From Chloroflexota bacterium (GTDB taxonomy: Bacteria > Chloroflexota > Anaerolineae > Caldilineales > Caldilineaceae), in assembly GCA_003451595.1 (NCBI GenBank), contig DMDA01000003.1:23951-87950 (forward strand): 64,000 nucleotides of DNA, in the 5' to 3' direction. The position numbers and the translations under genes are program-made. Below, in pieces: positions 23,048-35,429 of this stretch (its first letter is position 1; every line of letters starts with the position of its first letter). Below the pieces are notes generated by a model. That model ran no database searches, was not told where the DNA came from, and worked only from the letters and a program-made list of their open reading frames with translations.

Positions 23048-24268
23048 CTAGTTCACCGCCTCTACTATACCAGAATGCACACGAAACCGACGTGCGCGTT
23101 GGCGGAATGCGGGCGAAAAATCGTCCCAATCTGTCGTCGTGACGATGGCTTGGGGCACATCGTCGATGACGGCCAGTAATTGACTACGGCGTTCGGCGTC
23201 GAGTTCGCTCATCACGTCATCGAGGAGGAGCAACGGTGCGACACCGGTGGCGGTGGTCATCGCACGCACTTCCGCCAGCTTGAGCGCGAGTGCGGCGCTG
23301 CGCTGCTGACCGCGACTGCCGTAAATGCGCAAGTCGCGCCCGTTGGCCAGCAAGCGCAGATCATCACGATGCGGGCCATAGAGCGTCGTCCCCGTGGCCA
23401 GCTCGCGGCTGCGGCGCGTCGCCAACTTGCGCAGGTAGACTGCACGCACTGCATCAACATCAAGCCGAGTCGATGGCAACGCACTCAACAGCCCTTCCCG
23501 CAGCAACTCGAACTCCTGGTCAGTCAGCAGGCCGGGGTTGAAACTGGGCAGATAGTGCAGCGTCAATTGTTCACGCCCGCCGCTGAGTCCGGCGTGGCGT
23601 TCGGCGGCGATGGCTTCGAGTTCGAGAAGAAAATTGTGCCGCCGGGTCACAACAATGGCGCCATGCTGCACCAGCTTCTCGTCCCAGAACACAAGTTGGG
23701 CATCGACGGCAGGCGAAGGACGGGCGTCCTGGTCGCGCAGGGTTTTGAGCAGGCTGTTGCGCTGCTGCAACACCTGTTGATAAGCAGACAGCGCCCGACA
23801 ATATGTCTTATCGATCTGACAGAGCGCCACATCGAGATAGCGTCGTCGCTCGCCCGGCCCGCCATCGACCAGCTTGATATCCTCTGGCAAGAAAAGCACG
23901 GCGCGGAGCAATCCCACCAGATCCATTGCCCGGCGCGGCGCGCCGTTGATCTTGATCTGCTTGGTGAAGTTGACGCCGTCGCCACGTGGGGTGAGCAATA
24001 CTTCCAGGCCGAACGTGCGCCCATCGATGTGCACCTGACCCGCCACCCGGCAATAGGGGATCGGCTCTTCACTGGCCTGCCAGTCGACGATCTCGCGCTC
24101 CTGTCCGGCGTGGATGGCCTTGCTGGTGGCGAGCAGGAAAATGGCTTCGAGCAGATTCGTCTTGCCCTGCGCATTTTGGCCTTGCAGCAGCGTCAATGGT
24201 GAGTCGAAAAGCAGGTCGAGATGATGGTAGTTGCGAAAATGGGTCAGGCTCAAGTGCGATAGCAGCAT
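23048..24268 (-). CDS. recF: DNA replication and repair protein RecF
   Basis: A 406-residue SMC-like ATPase. Walker A is GQNAQGKTNLLEAIFLLATSK, the signature motif is YGSRGQQRSAALALKLAE, and Walker B is LLLLDDVMSELD. The opening LSHLSLTHFRNYHHLDL is typical of RecF. It helps load RecA at single-strand gaps and assists fork restart. It does not sit in the usual dnaA-dnaN-recF cluster; instead the SF1 helicase fusion follows after 7 bp, so the two are almost certainly cotranscribed. Confidence 0.96.
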   Translation of the reverse strand: MLLSHLSLTHFRNYHHLDLLFDSPLTLLQGQNAQGKTNLLEAIFLLATSKAIHAGQEREIVDWQASEEPIPYCRVAGQVHIDGRTFGLEVLLTPRGDGVNFTKQIKINGAPRRAMDLVGLLRAVLFLPEDIKLVDGGPGERRRYLDVALCQIDKTYCRALSAYQQVLQQRNSLLKTLRDQDARPSPAVDAQLVFWDEKLVQHGAIVVTRRHNFLLELEAIAAERHAGLSGGREQLTLHYLPSFNPGLLTDQEFELLREGLLSALPSTRLDVDAVRAVYLRKLATRRSRELATGTTLYGPHRDDLRLLANGRDLRIYGSRGQQRSAALALKLAEVRAMTTATGVAPLLLLDDVMSELDAERRSQLLAVIDDVPQAIVTTTDWDDFSPAFRQRARRFRVHSGIVEAVN

Positions 24269-24311
24269 GGCGTCTCAGTGTATACTCCAAGAGGCCGTCT
24301 GAACATTCCCT

Positions 24312-24418
24312 TGCCTCGACGCAGAGACGCACAAGGTGCAGAGAGAACCAAGAGTCCCGGCATCCTCGGACATGCTTGCTCGGCGCGCCGCCACATCTTT
24401 GTCTCCCTGCGTCGAGAA
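24312..24418. repeat. Inverted pair of CGACGCAGAGAC-type repeat
   Basis: The recF-holA gap contains CTCGACGCAGAGAC (about 24315-24328) and the reverse-complement-like GTCTCCCTGCGTCGAG (about 24401-24416), enclosing AAGGTGCAGAGAG and a GC-rich centre. The arms pair except for a 2-base bulge. It is a different family from the GAGATTGG arrays. Confidence 0.7.
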
Positions 24419-24438
24419 CAATATTGGTTGCGTACTCA

Positions 24439-25503
24439 TCAGCTTCTGACCGATTGACGGCGCGCGGAAAGGTCAGCAATCAGAAGGTCAAGTTCAGTGT
24501 CCTGGTCGGCGCCGGTCTTCATTGCCATATCGACCTCCAGGAGCCGATCTAGAATGTCCTCCAACTCCTCGAAGGTGTATTGGTGGGCAAGCGGGAGCGC
24601 CTTTTGCACCGGGTAAGCGCCATAACCAAGTTGTTTGGCAATCTCATAGGGATTGGTCTGACCGGTGGCAAACAGGCTCTTGATCTCGATCAACATGCGG
24701 TACTGGCGGGCGATCATGGTGAGCAAATAAATCGGGTTCTGATCGTTGCGCCTCAGTTCACGTAGGGCGTGCATGGCCTTGGCGCCCTGGCGCTGGCCAA
24801 GCGCGTCGGTCATATTCCAAACCAATTCCTCGCTGACGTCAGCCACCATCGTGCGTACATCCTGCACGGTGATGGGGCGACCATCGGCGTAGAGCGCCAG
24901 TTTCTCCAGCTCGTTATCAAGCTGACGCAGGTTGGCGCCAACAAAGTTACAAAGTAAGGCAGCTGCAGCGCCGTCGATGGCGATATTCTGGGCGCGCGCC
25001 CGCGCCTGCAACCATGCAGGCAGCGTTTTGGCATCGGGCGCGGTAAGGGTTTGCTGTTTCACCACACCAGCCTGAATGAGCGCTTCCAGCCCGGCGATAC
25101 GACGCTCAGGGTGGGCGCCCGACGACGGCAAGACATAACCTTTCCACAACCCGCGCCGCTTATCCACAGAGTTATCCACAAACACGAGAATGCAACTCTC
25201 TGGAACGCTGCGCAACCCTTCTAGCAACTGCGCCATTTCGCCATAGACAGCGGCGGCGTCGCTCTTGCTGGCAGCCATACGTTTCTCGTAGGCGTCGAAC
25301 AGGCCGCGCACAATCAGCAGGCGACGCTCGCACAGAAACGGCATCATCGCGGCCTCACCCAACACCTGCATGGCGTTGCTCTGACCGCCTGCCAGCTCGA
25401 CTGTGTTCAGCCCGGCCATTTCCGGGTCGCCCAGCGCAGCCTTCTGCGCAGCAAGCCACTCAGCAGTCAGATATTCGTCGGCGCCCAACAGCAGGTGAAT
25501 CAT
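24439..25503 (-). CDS. holA: DNA polymerase III subunit delta
   Basis: A 354-residue clamp-loader subunit. The start MIHLLLGADEYLTAEWLAAQK corresponds to the delta-type (F)LLxGxDxYL opening. LPAWLQARARAQNIAIDGAAAALLCNFVGANLRQLDNELEKLALY and the VSEELVWNMTDALGQR region match HolA domain II/III, and the end has YTFEELEDILDRLLEVDMAMKTG. The open frame continues upstream into a repeat, so the ATG at 25503 is preferred. Delta opens the beta clamp during loading. Two replication/repair genes (recF, holA) sit in tandem here. Confidence 0.92.
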   Translation of the reverse strand: MIHLLLGADEYLTAEWLAAQKAALGDPEMAGLNTVELAGGQSNAMQVLGEAAMMPFLCERRLLIVRGLFDAYEKRMAASKSDAAAVYGEMAQLLEGLRSVPESCILVFVDNSVDKRRGLWKGYVLPSSGAHPERRIAGLEALIQAGVVKQQTLTAPDAKTLPAWLQARARAQNIAIDGAAAALLCNFVGANLRQLDNELEKLALYADGRPITVQDVRTMVADVSEELVWNMTDALGQRQGAKAMHALRELRRNDQNPIYLLTMIARQYRMLIEIKSLFATGQTNPYEIAKQLGYGAYPVQKALPLAHQYTFEELEDILDRLLEVDMAMKTGADQDTELDLLIADLSARRQSVRS

Positions 25504-25531
25504 GGTGATGCGTGTTGTGTGTTGCGTGGTG

Positions 25532-25559
25532 CGTGGTGCGTCATGAAACACGCACCACG
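25532..25559. repeat. CGTGGTGCGT inverted repeat
   Basis: A perfect 10-bp inverted repeat (CGTGGTGCGT at 25532-25541, ACGCACCACG at 25550-25559) with an 8-nt loop, embedded in GTGTTGTGTGTTGCGTGGTGCG-like low-complexity sequence split over 25505-25575. It lies between holA and the next upstream gene, 16 bp past that gene's stop. Confidence 0.75.
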
Positions 25560-25574
25560 TGACACGTTCCGTGT

Positions 25575-26066
25575 CTACTCAAACAGGACACGGTAGCCCT
25601 TTAGCCCAGCCCCATCCAGCAGCCGCACATCCTTCAGCCAGCGATCACCGATCTGCGCGGAGGTAGTGTACTGCTGCAAATGTAGCCCCAAGCCAGGGCT
25701 GACCACGAGCGTCGGCAACACGAACAGCAGGGCACGTGCGAAACGGCTCATGGGGTGTTGACGCTTGCCGGCGCTGCCCAGCAACGCTGCCAGCGTGACC
25801 AGGACGCCGGTCGTCAGCAGGTTGGTGCCACAGTTGGGATGGATCGCCAGGTGCGCTTCGCCAGCTTGCAGGCGGAGCATGGCGTCCGCCACGCCCCGGC
25901 GCGCCGCTTCCTCCGGGATATCTGCCAGCAGAGTGAAGCCGGCTGGGTCGCTGTAGCCAACCATGCGCCGGTTGGGAAAACGCTCCGCCAGGATCGTCAG
26001 CGTGGCGTGCTCGATGGCGTGATGCTGCCGTGTGCGGCGAATGATGGCATGCAGGGTTGTGATCAT
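25575..26066 (-). CDS. Membrane protein, DUF6391-like
   Basis: A 163-residue protein beginning MITTLHAIIRRTRQHHAIEHATLTIL. The HxxEHAT motif near residue 16 and the later HPNCGTNLLTTG suggest the DUF6391 group of unknown function; this is from memory of the motif and not a search. Two hydrophobic stretches follow (LLTTGVLVTLAALLGSAG and ALLFVLPTLVVSPGLGL). The histidine/glutamate pair could bind a metal. It lies upstream of holA on the same strand. Confidence 0.65.
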   Translation of the reverse strand: MITTLHAIIRRTRQHHAIEHATLTILAERFPNRRMVGYSDPAGFTLLADIPEEAARRGVADAMLRLQAGEAHLAIHPNCGTNLLTTGVLVTLAALLGSAGKRQHPMSRFARALLFVLPTLVVSPGLGLHLQQYTTSAQIGDRWLKDVRLLDGAGLKGYRVLFE

Positions 26067-26068
26067 AG

Positions 26069-26224
26069 GTAATTGGAGAATTGAGAGATTAATCGATTGA
26101 GCGATTGAGCGATTGGAGATTGGGAGATTAGGAGATTGAGAGATTGCGCGATTGGAGAGCTAGCTGCACGCCGCTCAATCTCTAATCTCCAATCTCTAAT
26201 CTCTAATCTCCCAATCTCCTAATC

Positions 26225-26228
<4 letters not shown>
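26069..26228. repeat. GAGATTGG-type array, copy 3 (inverted pair)
   Basis: About 85 bp of GATTGAGC/GAGATTGG units on the plus strand (26075-26157) face about 55 bp of CAATCTCT/AATCTCC units (26177-26228) across a 20-bp centre (AGCTAGCTGCACGCCGC). The transcript could fold into a hairpin of 40-50 bp. The array reaches into the transketolase stop codon: the TGA is part of a TTTGAGATT unit. Confidence 0.9.
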
Positions 26229-28270
<2,042 letters not shown>

Positions 28271-28339
28271 TGCTTGGCATCCTCTTTCAAAAGCGGCGCT
28301 ATTGTATTTCGTTTGTGTTCATGAGCCTTCACCAAAGAT

Positions 28340-28368
28340 ATTGTCTATTAGACACTGCCTATTGTCAA
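28340..28368 (-). promoter_or_regulatory. Probable promoter of tkt
   Basis: Minus strand TTGACA (28368-28363), 17-nt spacer, GACAAT (28345-28340). The -35 is perfect, the -10 is weaker (4 of 6). The spacer contains the inverted repeat GTCTA-A-TAGAC. Confidence 0.55.
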
Positions 28369-28405
28369 CTTGATTGAGATGAACAGGTCTACTTCATGTC
28401 TGTGC

Positions 28406-28459
28406 TGTAGGTCGCGCACATTCCGACGGTGAGCGTCACACCAGCGGTGATGACCTACA
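28406..28459. other. Intergenic hairpin between tkt and the sugar importer
   Basis: TGTAGGTC (28406-28413) and GACCTACA (28452-28459) are perfectly complementary and enclose 38 nt with smaller GGTG/CACC pairings. No promoter or gene uses it obviously and it matches no RNA class I recognise. The rest of the 28271-28654 gap holds the two divergent promoters and an 18-bp repeat. Confidence 0.4.
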
Positions 28460-28508
28460 AGGGAAACTGCGCCCCATAGTGAAATAAACCCTAGCTTCTT
28501 ACGTCGGT

Positions 28509-28537
28509 TTGCCGCGCATGGCGCCCCATGCTATGAT
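28509..28537 (+). promoter_or_regulatory. Promoter with built-in operator-like palindrome for the sugar importer
   Basis: TTGCCG (28509-28514), 17-nt spacer, TATGAT (28532-28537). The spacer is almost entirely occupied by the inverted repeat GCATGG-CGCC-CCATGC (28516-28531). A regulator bound there would block RNA polymerase. Confidence 0.6.
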
Positions 28538-28557
28538 CGTGTCGCGCGTAACGTTAA

Positions 28558-28593
28558 TCTGATGCAGGTAACGAGTCTGATGCAGATAACGAC
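28558..28593 (+). repeat. 18-bp tandem duplication downstream of the importer promoter
   Basis: Two adjacent 18-bp copies, TCTGATGCAGGTAACGAG and TCTGATGCAGATAACGAC, starting 20 bp after the -10 element. They lie in the untranslated leader of the binding-protein gene. Confidence 0.8.
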
Positions 28594-28654
28594 CGTGCTG
28601 CGCCTCAACGTCTACACAACAAAGCTACTTCATGCAATGCAAGGAGGAGAGCCT

Positions 28655-29989
28655 ATGCAGCTCAAACGAACGATGAGTATTGGCGTGTTGGTATTGGTGA
28701 TGGCGCTGGTCTTGTCCGCCTGTGCGGGAATTGCCCCACAAGCTGCGGCCCCGACTGGCGAGCAGGCGGCTGCTGGCGAGACGACCACGATCACGTGGGC
28801 ATTCTGGGGCAGCCCGGAGGAGGCGGCTTCGCACAAGATGGTGGCGGATGCGTTCATGGCCGAACATCCAGAGATTCAGATCGAAATCTGGAATCAGCCG
28901 TGGGACGACTATTTCACCAAGATTCAGGCGCTGTGGGCGAGCGGCGACACCAAGGTGATCCCGGATGTAGCGTTCCTATGGCCGACCCCGCGCTACGCTG
29001 CGGAAGGCGTGCTGGAAAATCTCGACCCATATATCGAGGCCTCCGGCTATGACCTGAATGATTACTGGCCCGGTCTGCTGGAGTCGGCCAAGTACCAGGG
29101 CAGCGTCTACGGTTTCCCCCGCGACATCGAAGTCAATGTGATCTACTACAATAAGGACATGTTCGATGCGGCGGGCGTCGCCTATCCAAGCAACGACTGG
29201 ACGTGGGACGACTTTCTGGCGGCGGCGGAGAAACTGACGCAGAAGGACGCCAACGGCGTGACGACCGTCTACGCGCTAGCGGCAGAAGGCGGCAAGTGGG
29301 CGAAGTGGGTCAATCAGAATGGCGGCGCCATCCTGGATGACTATGTCAACCCGTCCAAATGCATGTTGACCGACCCGGCATCGGTGGCGGGCATCCAGTT
29401 CTTTGCGGATCTAATGAACAACGGCTACGCAATGCGTGACGCCGACTTGAGCCAGGCTGGTGGCGACGCTGCGGTCTTCATGAGTGGGCAGGCGGCCATG
29501 ATCCTGCAGAACACTAGCCGCGTCTCTGCCTTCAATGCGGCGGGCATGAATTATGACGTAGCGCCGGCGCCGATTCCGGCTGGCGGCAAGCGCTGGAATG
29601 GCGCTGGCGGCGCGGCCTGGGTGATGAGCAGTGGCAGCGACAACAAGGACGCGGCGTGGACTTTCCTCCAGTGGTTGCAGAGCGCTGGCGGCGGTGAGAC
29701 GCTCTACACAGAGCGCGGGGAAATCTTCCCGGCTCTACAATCGGTGGCCAACTCACCTGCATTCATGACCGACCAGCCGCCTGCCAACAAGGAGGCGATC
29801 ATTACCGAAGCAGCGGCATCGGATGTTGGCGGCTTTGGCTACTTCCCTGAATGGGACGAACTGAGCGGCTCGATCATCGAGCCTGGCCTGCAAACCGTTT
29901 GGGCGGGCGAAGCGGACGCCGCCAGCGCCGTCGCCGCCATCTGCGCGCAAGCCGACCAGTTCCTGGCCGACAACGGGTATCCGAAGTAA
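28655..29989 (+). CDS. Sugar ABC transporter substrate-binding lipoprotein
   Basis: A 444-residue family 1 extracellular solute-binding protein. The signal peptide ends in a lipobox (LVLSAC, cysteine near residue 22), so the mature protein is membrane-tethered. The body has TITWAFWGSPEEAASHKMVADAF, PDVAFLWPTPRYAAEGVLENLDPY and NDWTWDDFLAAAEKLT, typical of MalE-like sugar binders. The start at 28655 has AAGGAGGA 6 nt upstream; the frame upstream is leader. Two permease genes follow. The ligand is probably an oligosaccharide but is not identifiable. Confidence 0.93.
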   Translation: MQLKRTMSIGVLVLVMALVLSACAGIAPQAAAPTGEQAAAGETTTITWAFWGSPEEAASHKMVADAFMAEHPEIQIEIWNQPWDDYFTKIQALWASGDTKVIPDVAFLWPTPRYAAEGVLENLDPYIEASGYDLNDYWPGLLESAKYQGSVYGFPRDIEVNVIYYNKDMFDAAGVAYPSNDWTWDDFLAAAEKLTQKDANGVTTVYALAAEGGKWAKWVNQNGGAILDDYVNPSKCMLTDPASVAGIQFFADLMNNGYAMRDADLSQAGGDAAVFMSGQAAMILQNTSRVSAFNAAGMNYDVAPAPIPAGGKRWNGAGGAAWVMSSGSDNKDAAWTFLQWLQSAGGGETLYTERGEIFPALQSVANSPAFMTDQPPANKEAIITEAAASDVGGFGYFPEWDELSGSIIEPGLQTVWAGEADAASAVAAICAQADQFLADNGYPK

Positions 29990-29998
29990 GTTGAGTGA

Positions 29999-30113
29999 AT
30001 AGGAGATTGAGAGATGAGAGACTGGAGATTGGAGACTGGAACTCGCTGTGTGCGGGTGGGTTCGCTCCAAATTTCCTAATCTCCAATCTCCAATCTCCTA
30101 ATCTCCAATTTCC
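29999..30113. repeat. GAGATTGG-type array, copy 4 (inverted pair, inside an operon)
   Basis: Left arm of GGAGATTG/AGAGACTGG units (29999-30040), a 25-bp centre, and a right arm of CCTAATCTCCAATCTC units (30066-30113). It begins 10 nt after the binding-protein stop and ends 4 nt before the permease ATG. It lies inside a transporter operon and could fold into a strong hairpin that separates the highly needed binding protein from the permeases. Confidence 0.9.
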
Positions 30114-30117
30114 CACG

Positions 30118-31044
<927 letters not shown>

Positions 31045-31047
31045 ACG

Positions 31048-31905
31048 ATGACAACGATGACGGCGACGCCCTCCGGTTCCCCCACGCGCATGAGTCTGCC
31101 GGCGCGCATCGGGTTACACGCCCTGCTGCTCAGCTTCAGCACCCTCATGCTGGCGCCTTTTGGGGTGATGGTGCTGGTGTCGTTGATCCCCAATGCGGCG
31201 TTTCTAGCGCGCGATTTTTCGCCGTCGAACTTTTCCCTAGACAACTATTTCCGCACCTTTGCGGTGGCGCCCTTTGGCCGCTATTACTTCAACAGCATTG
31301 TGGTGTCGGTCTCTGTGACGACGCTACAGATTCTGATCGCGTCGCTGGCGGCCTTTGCCTTTGCACGGTTGCGTTTCCGCGGACGCGAGGCGATCTTCCT
31401 CTTCTATCTCGCCACGTTGATGATCCCCTTCCCGGTGACGCTCATCCCTAATTTCCTGATCATCAAGAATCTTGGCTGGTACGACACCTATCTGGCGCTG
31501 ATCGTGCCAGGACTCTTCAGTGTCTTCAGCACCTTTCTGCTGCGCCAGTACTACCGTGGCATCCCGCTCGACTTCGACGAGGCGGCGCGCATGGACGGCG
31601 CCTCGAGCCTGCGCATCTGGTGGCAGATCATTGTGCCGTTGAGCGGGCCTGTGCTGGCGACGCTGGCGATCTTTGTCTTCCAGGGCGTCTGGAACGACTT
31701 CCTCTGGCCCCTGGTCGTCACCACTTCGGAGCAGATGCGCACGATCCCGGTGGGGCTGGCGGCGTTCGTCGGGCAATACAGCACAGCGTGGGACTTACTC
31801 ATGGCCGGCTCGGTGATCGCACTGCTGCCGGTGCTGGTGATCTACGTGATCGGCCAGAAATGGTTTGTACAGGGGATTGCGTTGAGCGGGATGGGCGGAC
31901 GGTAG
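31048..31905 (+). CDS. Sugar ABC transporter permease, MalG type
   Basis: A 285-residue permease with six predicted helices. The EAA loop is DFDEAARMDGASSLRIWWQIIVPLSGP and the C-terminus WFVQGIALSGMGG is the classic GxxxGAVKG-like end of this family. It pairs with the MalF-type protein encoded just upstream. No ATPase gene is present in the window, so a shared MsmK-like ATPase encoded elsewhere is inferred. Confidence 0.93.
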   Translation: MTTMTATPSGSPTRMSLPARIGLHALLLSFSTLMLAPFGVMVLVSLIPNAAFLARDFSPSNFSLDNYFRTFAVAPFGRYYFNSIVVSVSVTTLQILIASLAAFAFARLRFRGREAIFLFYLATLMIPFPVTLIPNFLIIKNLGWYDTYLALIVPGLFSVFSTFLLRQYYRGIPLDFDEAARMDGASSLRIWWQIIVPLSGPVLATLAIFVFQGVWNDFLWPLVVTTSEQMRTIPVGLAAFVGQYSTAWDLLMAGSVIALLPVLVIYVIGQKWFVQGIALSGMGGR

Positions 31906-31956
31906 TTCACGCACCCCGTCCCTCGTCCCGAACGTGAAGCCTCCCGCAACACCTTG

Positions 31957-31985
31957 TTGCACAGAACGTTTGTGCGGTCTATAAT
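31957..31985 (+). promoter_or_regulatory. Promoter of the Uma2/HerA group
   Basis: TTGCAC (31957-31962), 17-nt spacer, TATAAT (31980-31985). The spacer starts with GCACA-(7)-TGTGC, a small inverted repeat. Confidence 0.7.
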
Positions 31986-32050
31986 AGCTGCCACTGAGGA
32001 CAGGCATCTTTCCGCCGTGTCGCGTGGGGTGTACATCAGGAGCAAGCAGT

Positions 32051-32842
32051 ATGAGCCAGACCAGGACTCACGAGCTAGACCAGTATATCATCGACGAGCT
32101 AGACATCTCGCACATCGTTACTGAGGACGATTCTCCCGTGGACAATCTCTTTTCTGAGCGCCAGATGCGCCTGCTGGTGGATTCGCTGTATGCCTCCTGG
32201 GCTGGCCCCGGTGAAGGGCGCACCTTTGTGGCAATGGCAAATGTTGGTGTGTTCTTCCAACTGCATTCAGCACCCCTCGTACCTGATGTGTTGGTCAGTA
32301 TAGACGTAACGCTGCCACCGGAGCCGTGGGAAAAGCGGCACCGTTCCTATTTTGTGTGGGAGTACGGCAAGCCGCCAGACATTGTCATCGAGATCGTTTC
32401 AAACAAAGTCGGTGACGAGTTGGGAGACAAACTTCTGGACTACGCGCGCATGGGCGTCGGTTACTATGTCGTGTACGACCCTGAGCGCTTTGTCAGCCAG
32501 ACGCCACTGCGCATCTTCACACGCAATAGCCTGCGCTTTGCAGAAGTAACCGACGCCTGGCTATCGCAAGTTGGGTTGGGCGTCACGCTGTGGGAAGGCG
32601 AATACGAAGGTATGCCGGGGGTCTGGTTGCGCTGGTGCGACCAACAGGGCGTCATTCTGGCAACAGGACAGGAAGCATTGATGCAAAGCCAGCAGTTGCT
32701 TGAACAGGAACGCCAACGCGCCGAGCAGGAGGCACAACGCGCCGAGCAGGAGGCACAACGCGCTACAGCAGCCGAACAGCGCGCCGCAGCCCTGGCCGCA
32801 AAACTGGCAGCGCTGGGCATCGATCCGGCAAGCATTGAATAA
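32051..32842 (+). CDS. Uma2-family (DUF820) nuclease-like protein with coiled-coil tail
   Basis: A 263-residue protein. The central domain has LVPDVLVSIDVTLPP, PDIVIEIVSNKVGDELGDKLLDYARMGVGYYVVYDPE, the Uma2 arrangement in which P-D...E-(V/I)-x-S and the following K form a PD-(D/E)xK-like nuclease core. The C-terminal 60 residues (EALMQSQQLLEQERQRAEQEAQ and onwards) form a coiled coil with a 21-bp tandem duplication coding QRAEQEA. Such proteins are abundant in Chloroflexota and Cyanobacteria and have no settled function. The start at 32051 has AGGAGC upstream. Confidence 0.85.
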   Translation: MSQTRTHELDQYIIDELDISHIVTEDDSPVDNLFSERQMRLLVDSLYASWAGPGEGRTFVAMANVGVFFQLHSAPLVPDVLVSIDVTLPPEPWEKRHRSYFVWEYGKPPDIVIEIVSNKVGDELGDKLLDYARMGVGYYVVYDPERFVSQTPLRIFTRNSLRFAEVTDAWLSQVGLGVTLWEGEYEGMPGVWLRWCDQQGVILATGQEALMQSQQLLEQERQRAEQEAQRAEQEAQRATAAEQRAAALAAKLAALGIDPASIE

Positions 32843-32848
32843 GCCACC

Positions 32849-33457
32849 ATGATGCAGCAGCCCATCGGCAAGATCGTCAAATCCAACTCACACATCGACT
32901 ACGTCTGTCAGGTCTTTGGCGTGGGCGAGACGCCGCAGCCGCCCGCGCCGGAGGATTACAGCTTCGGTGCGTTCGTGGCCGCTGAGCTTGAGGCGAACGG
33001 GGGAACGGGCGCCACGTTGGTGGGGTTGATCTACAACACGCTGCTGATGAATCCAGAGTTCGGCGCACTCGGTCCGCGCCTCAGCCCGCGCAGCGAGGTC
33101 GAAATCTTCTCGCCCGACTATCTGGCGGAAACCGCTACGCTGCTCGGCGTGATCAGCATCGGCTGGTTCGACGCGGCGGGACGGGCGCAACAGGGCGTGC
33201 CCGCGTTGGCGGCGACGGTCAACTGCCCGGTGCGTCTGCTCACGCAAGAGGAGATCATCACCTTTCACGCCGGCATGGACGGGCAGCCGCAGCTACGCTA
33301 TGCGCCGCAGTTGCTGGCGCAGAAGCACGCGCTGGTCGCCCCGCTGCTGCTCTCGGTGATCGACCGGCTGAGCGATCTCTTCCCGCACAGCCGCAGCCGC
33401 CTGGCCGTGATGCGCAACAATGTGGCGTGGAAGAGCATTGTCCAGCCAGCAGGATGA
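32849..33457 (+). CDS. HAS-barrel-like partner of HerA
   Basis: A 202-residue protein starting MMQQPIGKIVKSNSHIDYVCQVFG. The opening (IGKIVxSxS...), followed by a barrel-like region ending ATLLGVISIGWFDAAG, resembles the HAS-barrel that precedes HerA ATPase domains. No ATPase or nuclease motif is present. The adjacent downstream gene encodes HerA, so this is probably a structural or adaptor partner of the hexamer; that role is inferred. It follows Uma2 after 6 bp. Confidence 0.65.
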   Translation: MMQQPIGKIVKSNSHIDYVCQVFGVGETPQPPAPEDYSFGAFVAAELEANGGTGATLVGLIYNTLLMNPEFGALGPRLSPRSEVEIFSPDYLAETATLLGVISIGWFDAAGRAQQGVPALAATVNCPVRLLTQEEIITFHAGMDGQPQLRYAPQLLAQKHALVAPLLLSVIDRLSDLFPHSRSRLAVMRNNVAWKSIVQPAG

Positions 33458-33625
33458 TGTCGTGATTTGTCAGTCTGACACCTGCGTAGGCGCCCGTATT
33501 GCAGGCAGCGGGGTGGGAGGCCATTCATTGCACCGTTTTGCTGATGAACTTGAGCGCGGCGCAATCGTCATCGTTGAGCCATTTAGAGTCAGAGCGCGCA
33601 TCTTGCCACTGCGACGAAGAGAATC

Positions 33626-35295
<1,670 letters not shown>

Positions 35296-35305
<10 letters not shown>

Positions 35306-35421
35306 TCGTTTCGACTTCCTCCACCGGTTTCCGCCTGGAACACCTCGCCACGAGCGCCGGCGACCCCGAACTGCCCGGCTTTATCCTGGAACTCGCCCCG
35401 AGCTGGGAGCCGGATTTGTAG
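35296..35421 (+). CDS. 41-residue frame overlapping the herA end, possible gene remnant
   Basis: A GTG at 35296 overlaps the herA stop by 10 bp, in the style of translational coupling. The frame reads (M)GIIVSTSSTGFRLEHLAT, then SAGDPELPGFILELAPSWEPDL and stops at 35421, 8 bp before the convergent subtilase gene ends. The codon use looks coding but the product is too short for an enzyme. It may be the start of a gene removed when the next locus was inserted, or simply chance. Confidence 0.35.
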
Positions 35422-35429
35422 ATCACTGG

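Noticed and set aside
28271..28654. TPP or other riboswitch between tkt and the importer
   Set aside because: The TGTAGGTC/GACCTACA hairpin lacks the conserved CTGAGA and ACCTGAT blocks of TPP and matches no other class recognised by eye.
29995..30117. N-terminal extension of the MalF-type permease
   Set aside because: The frame is open upstream, but it translates the GAGATTGG array and lacks a ribosome binding site; the ATG at 30118 gives the family's normal start.
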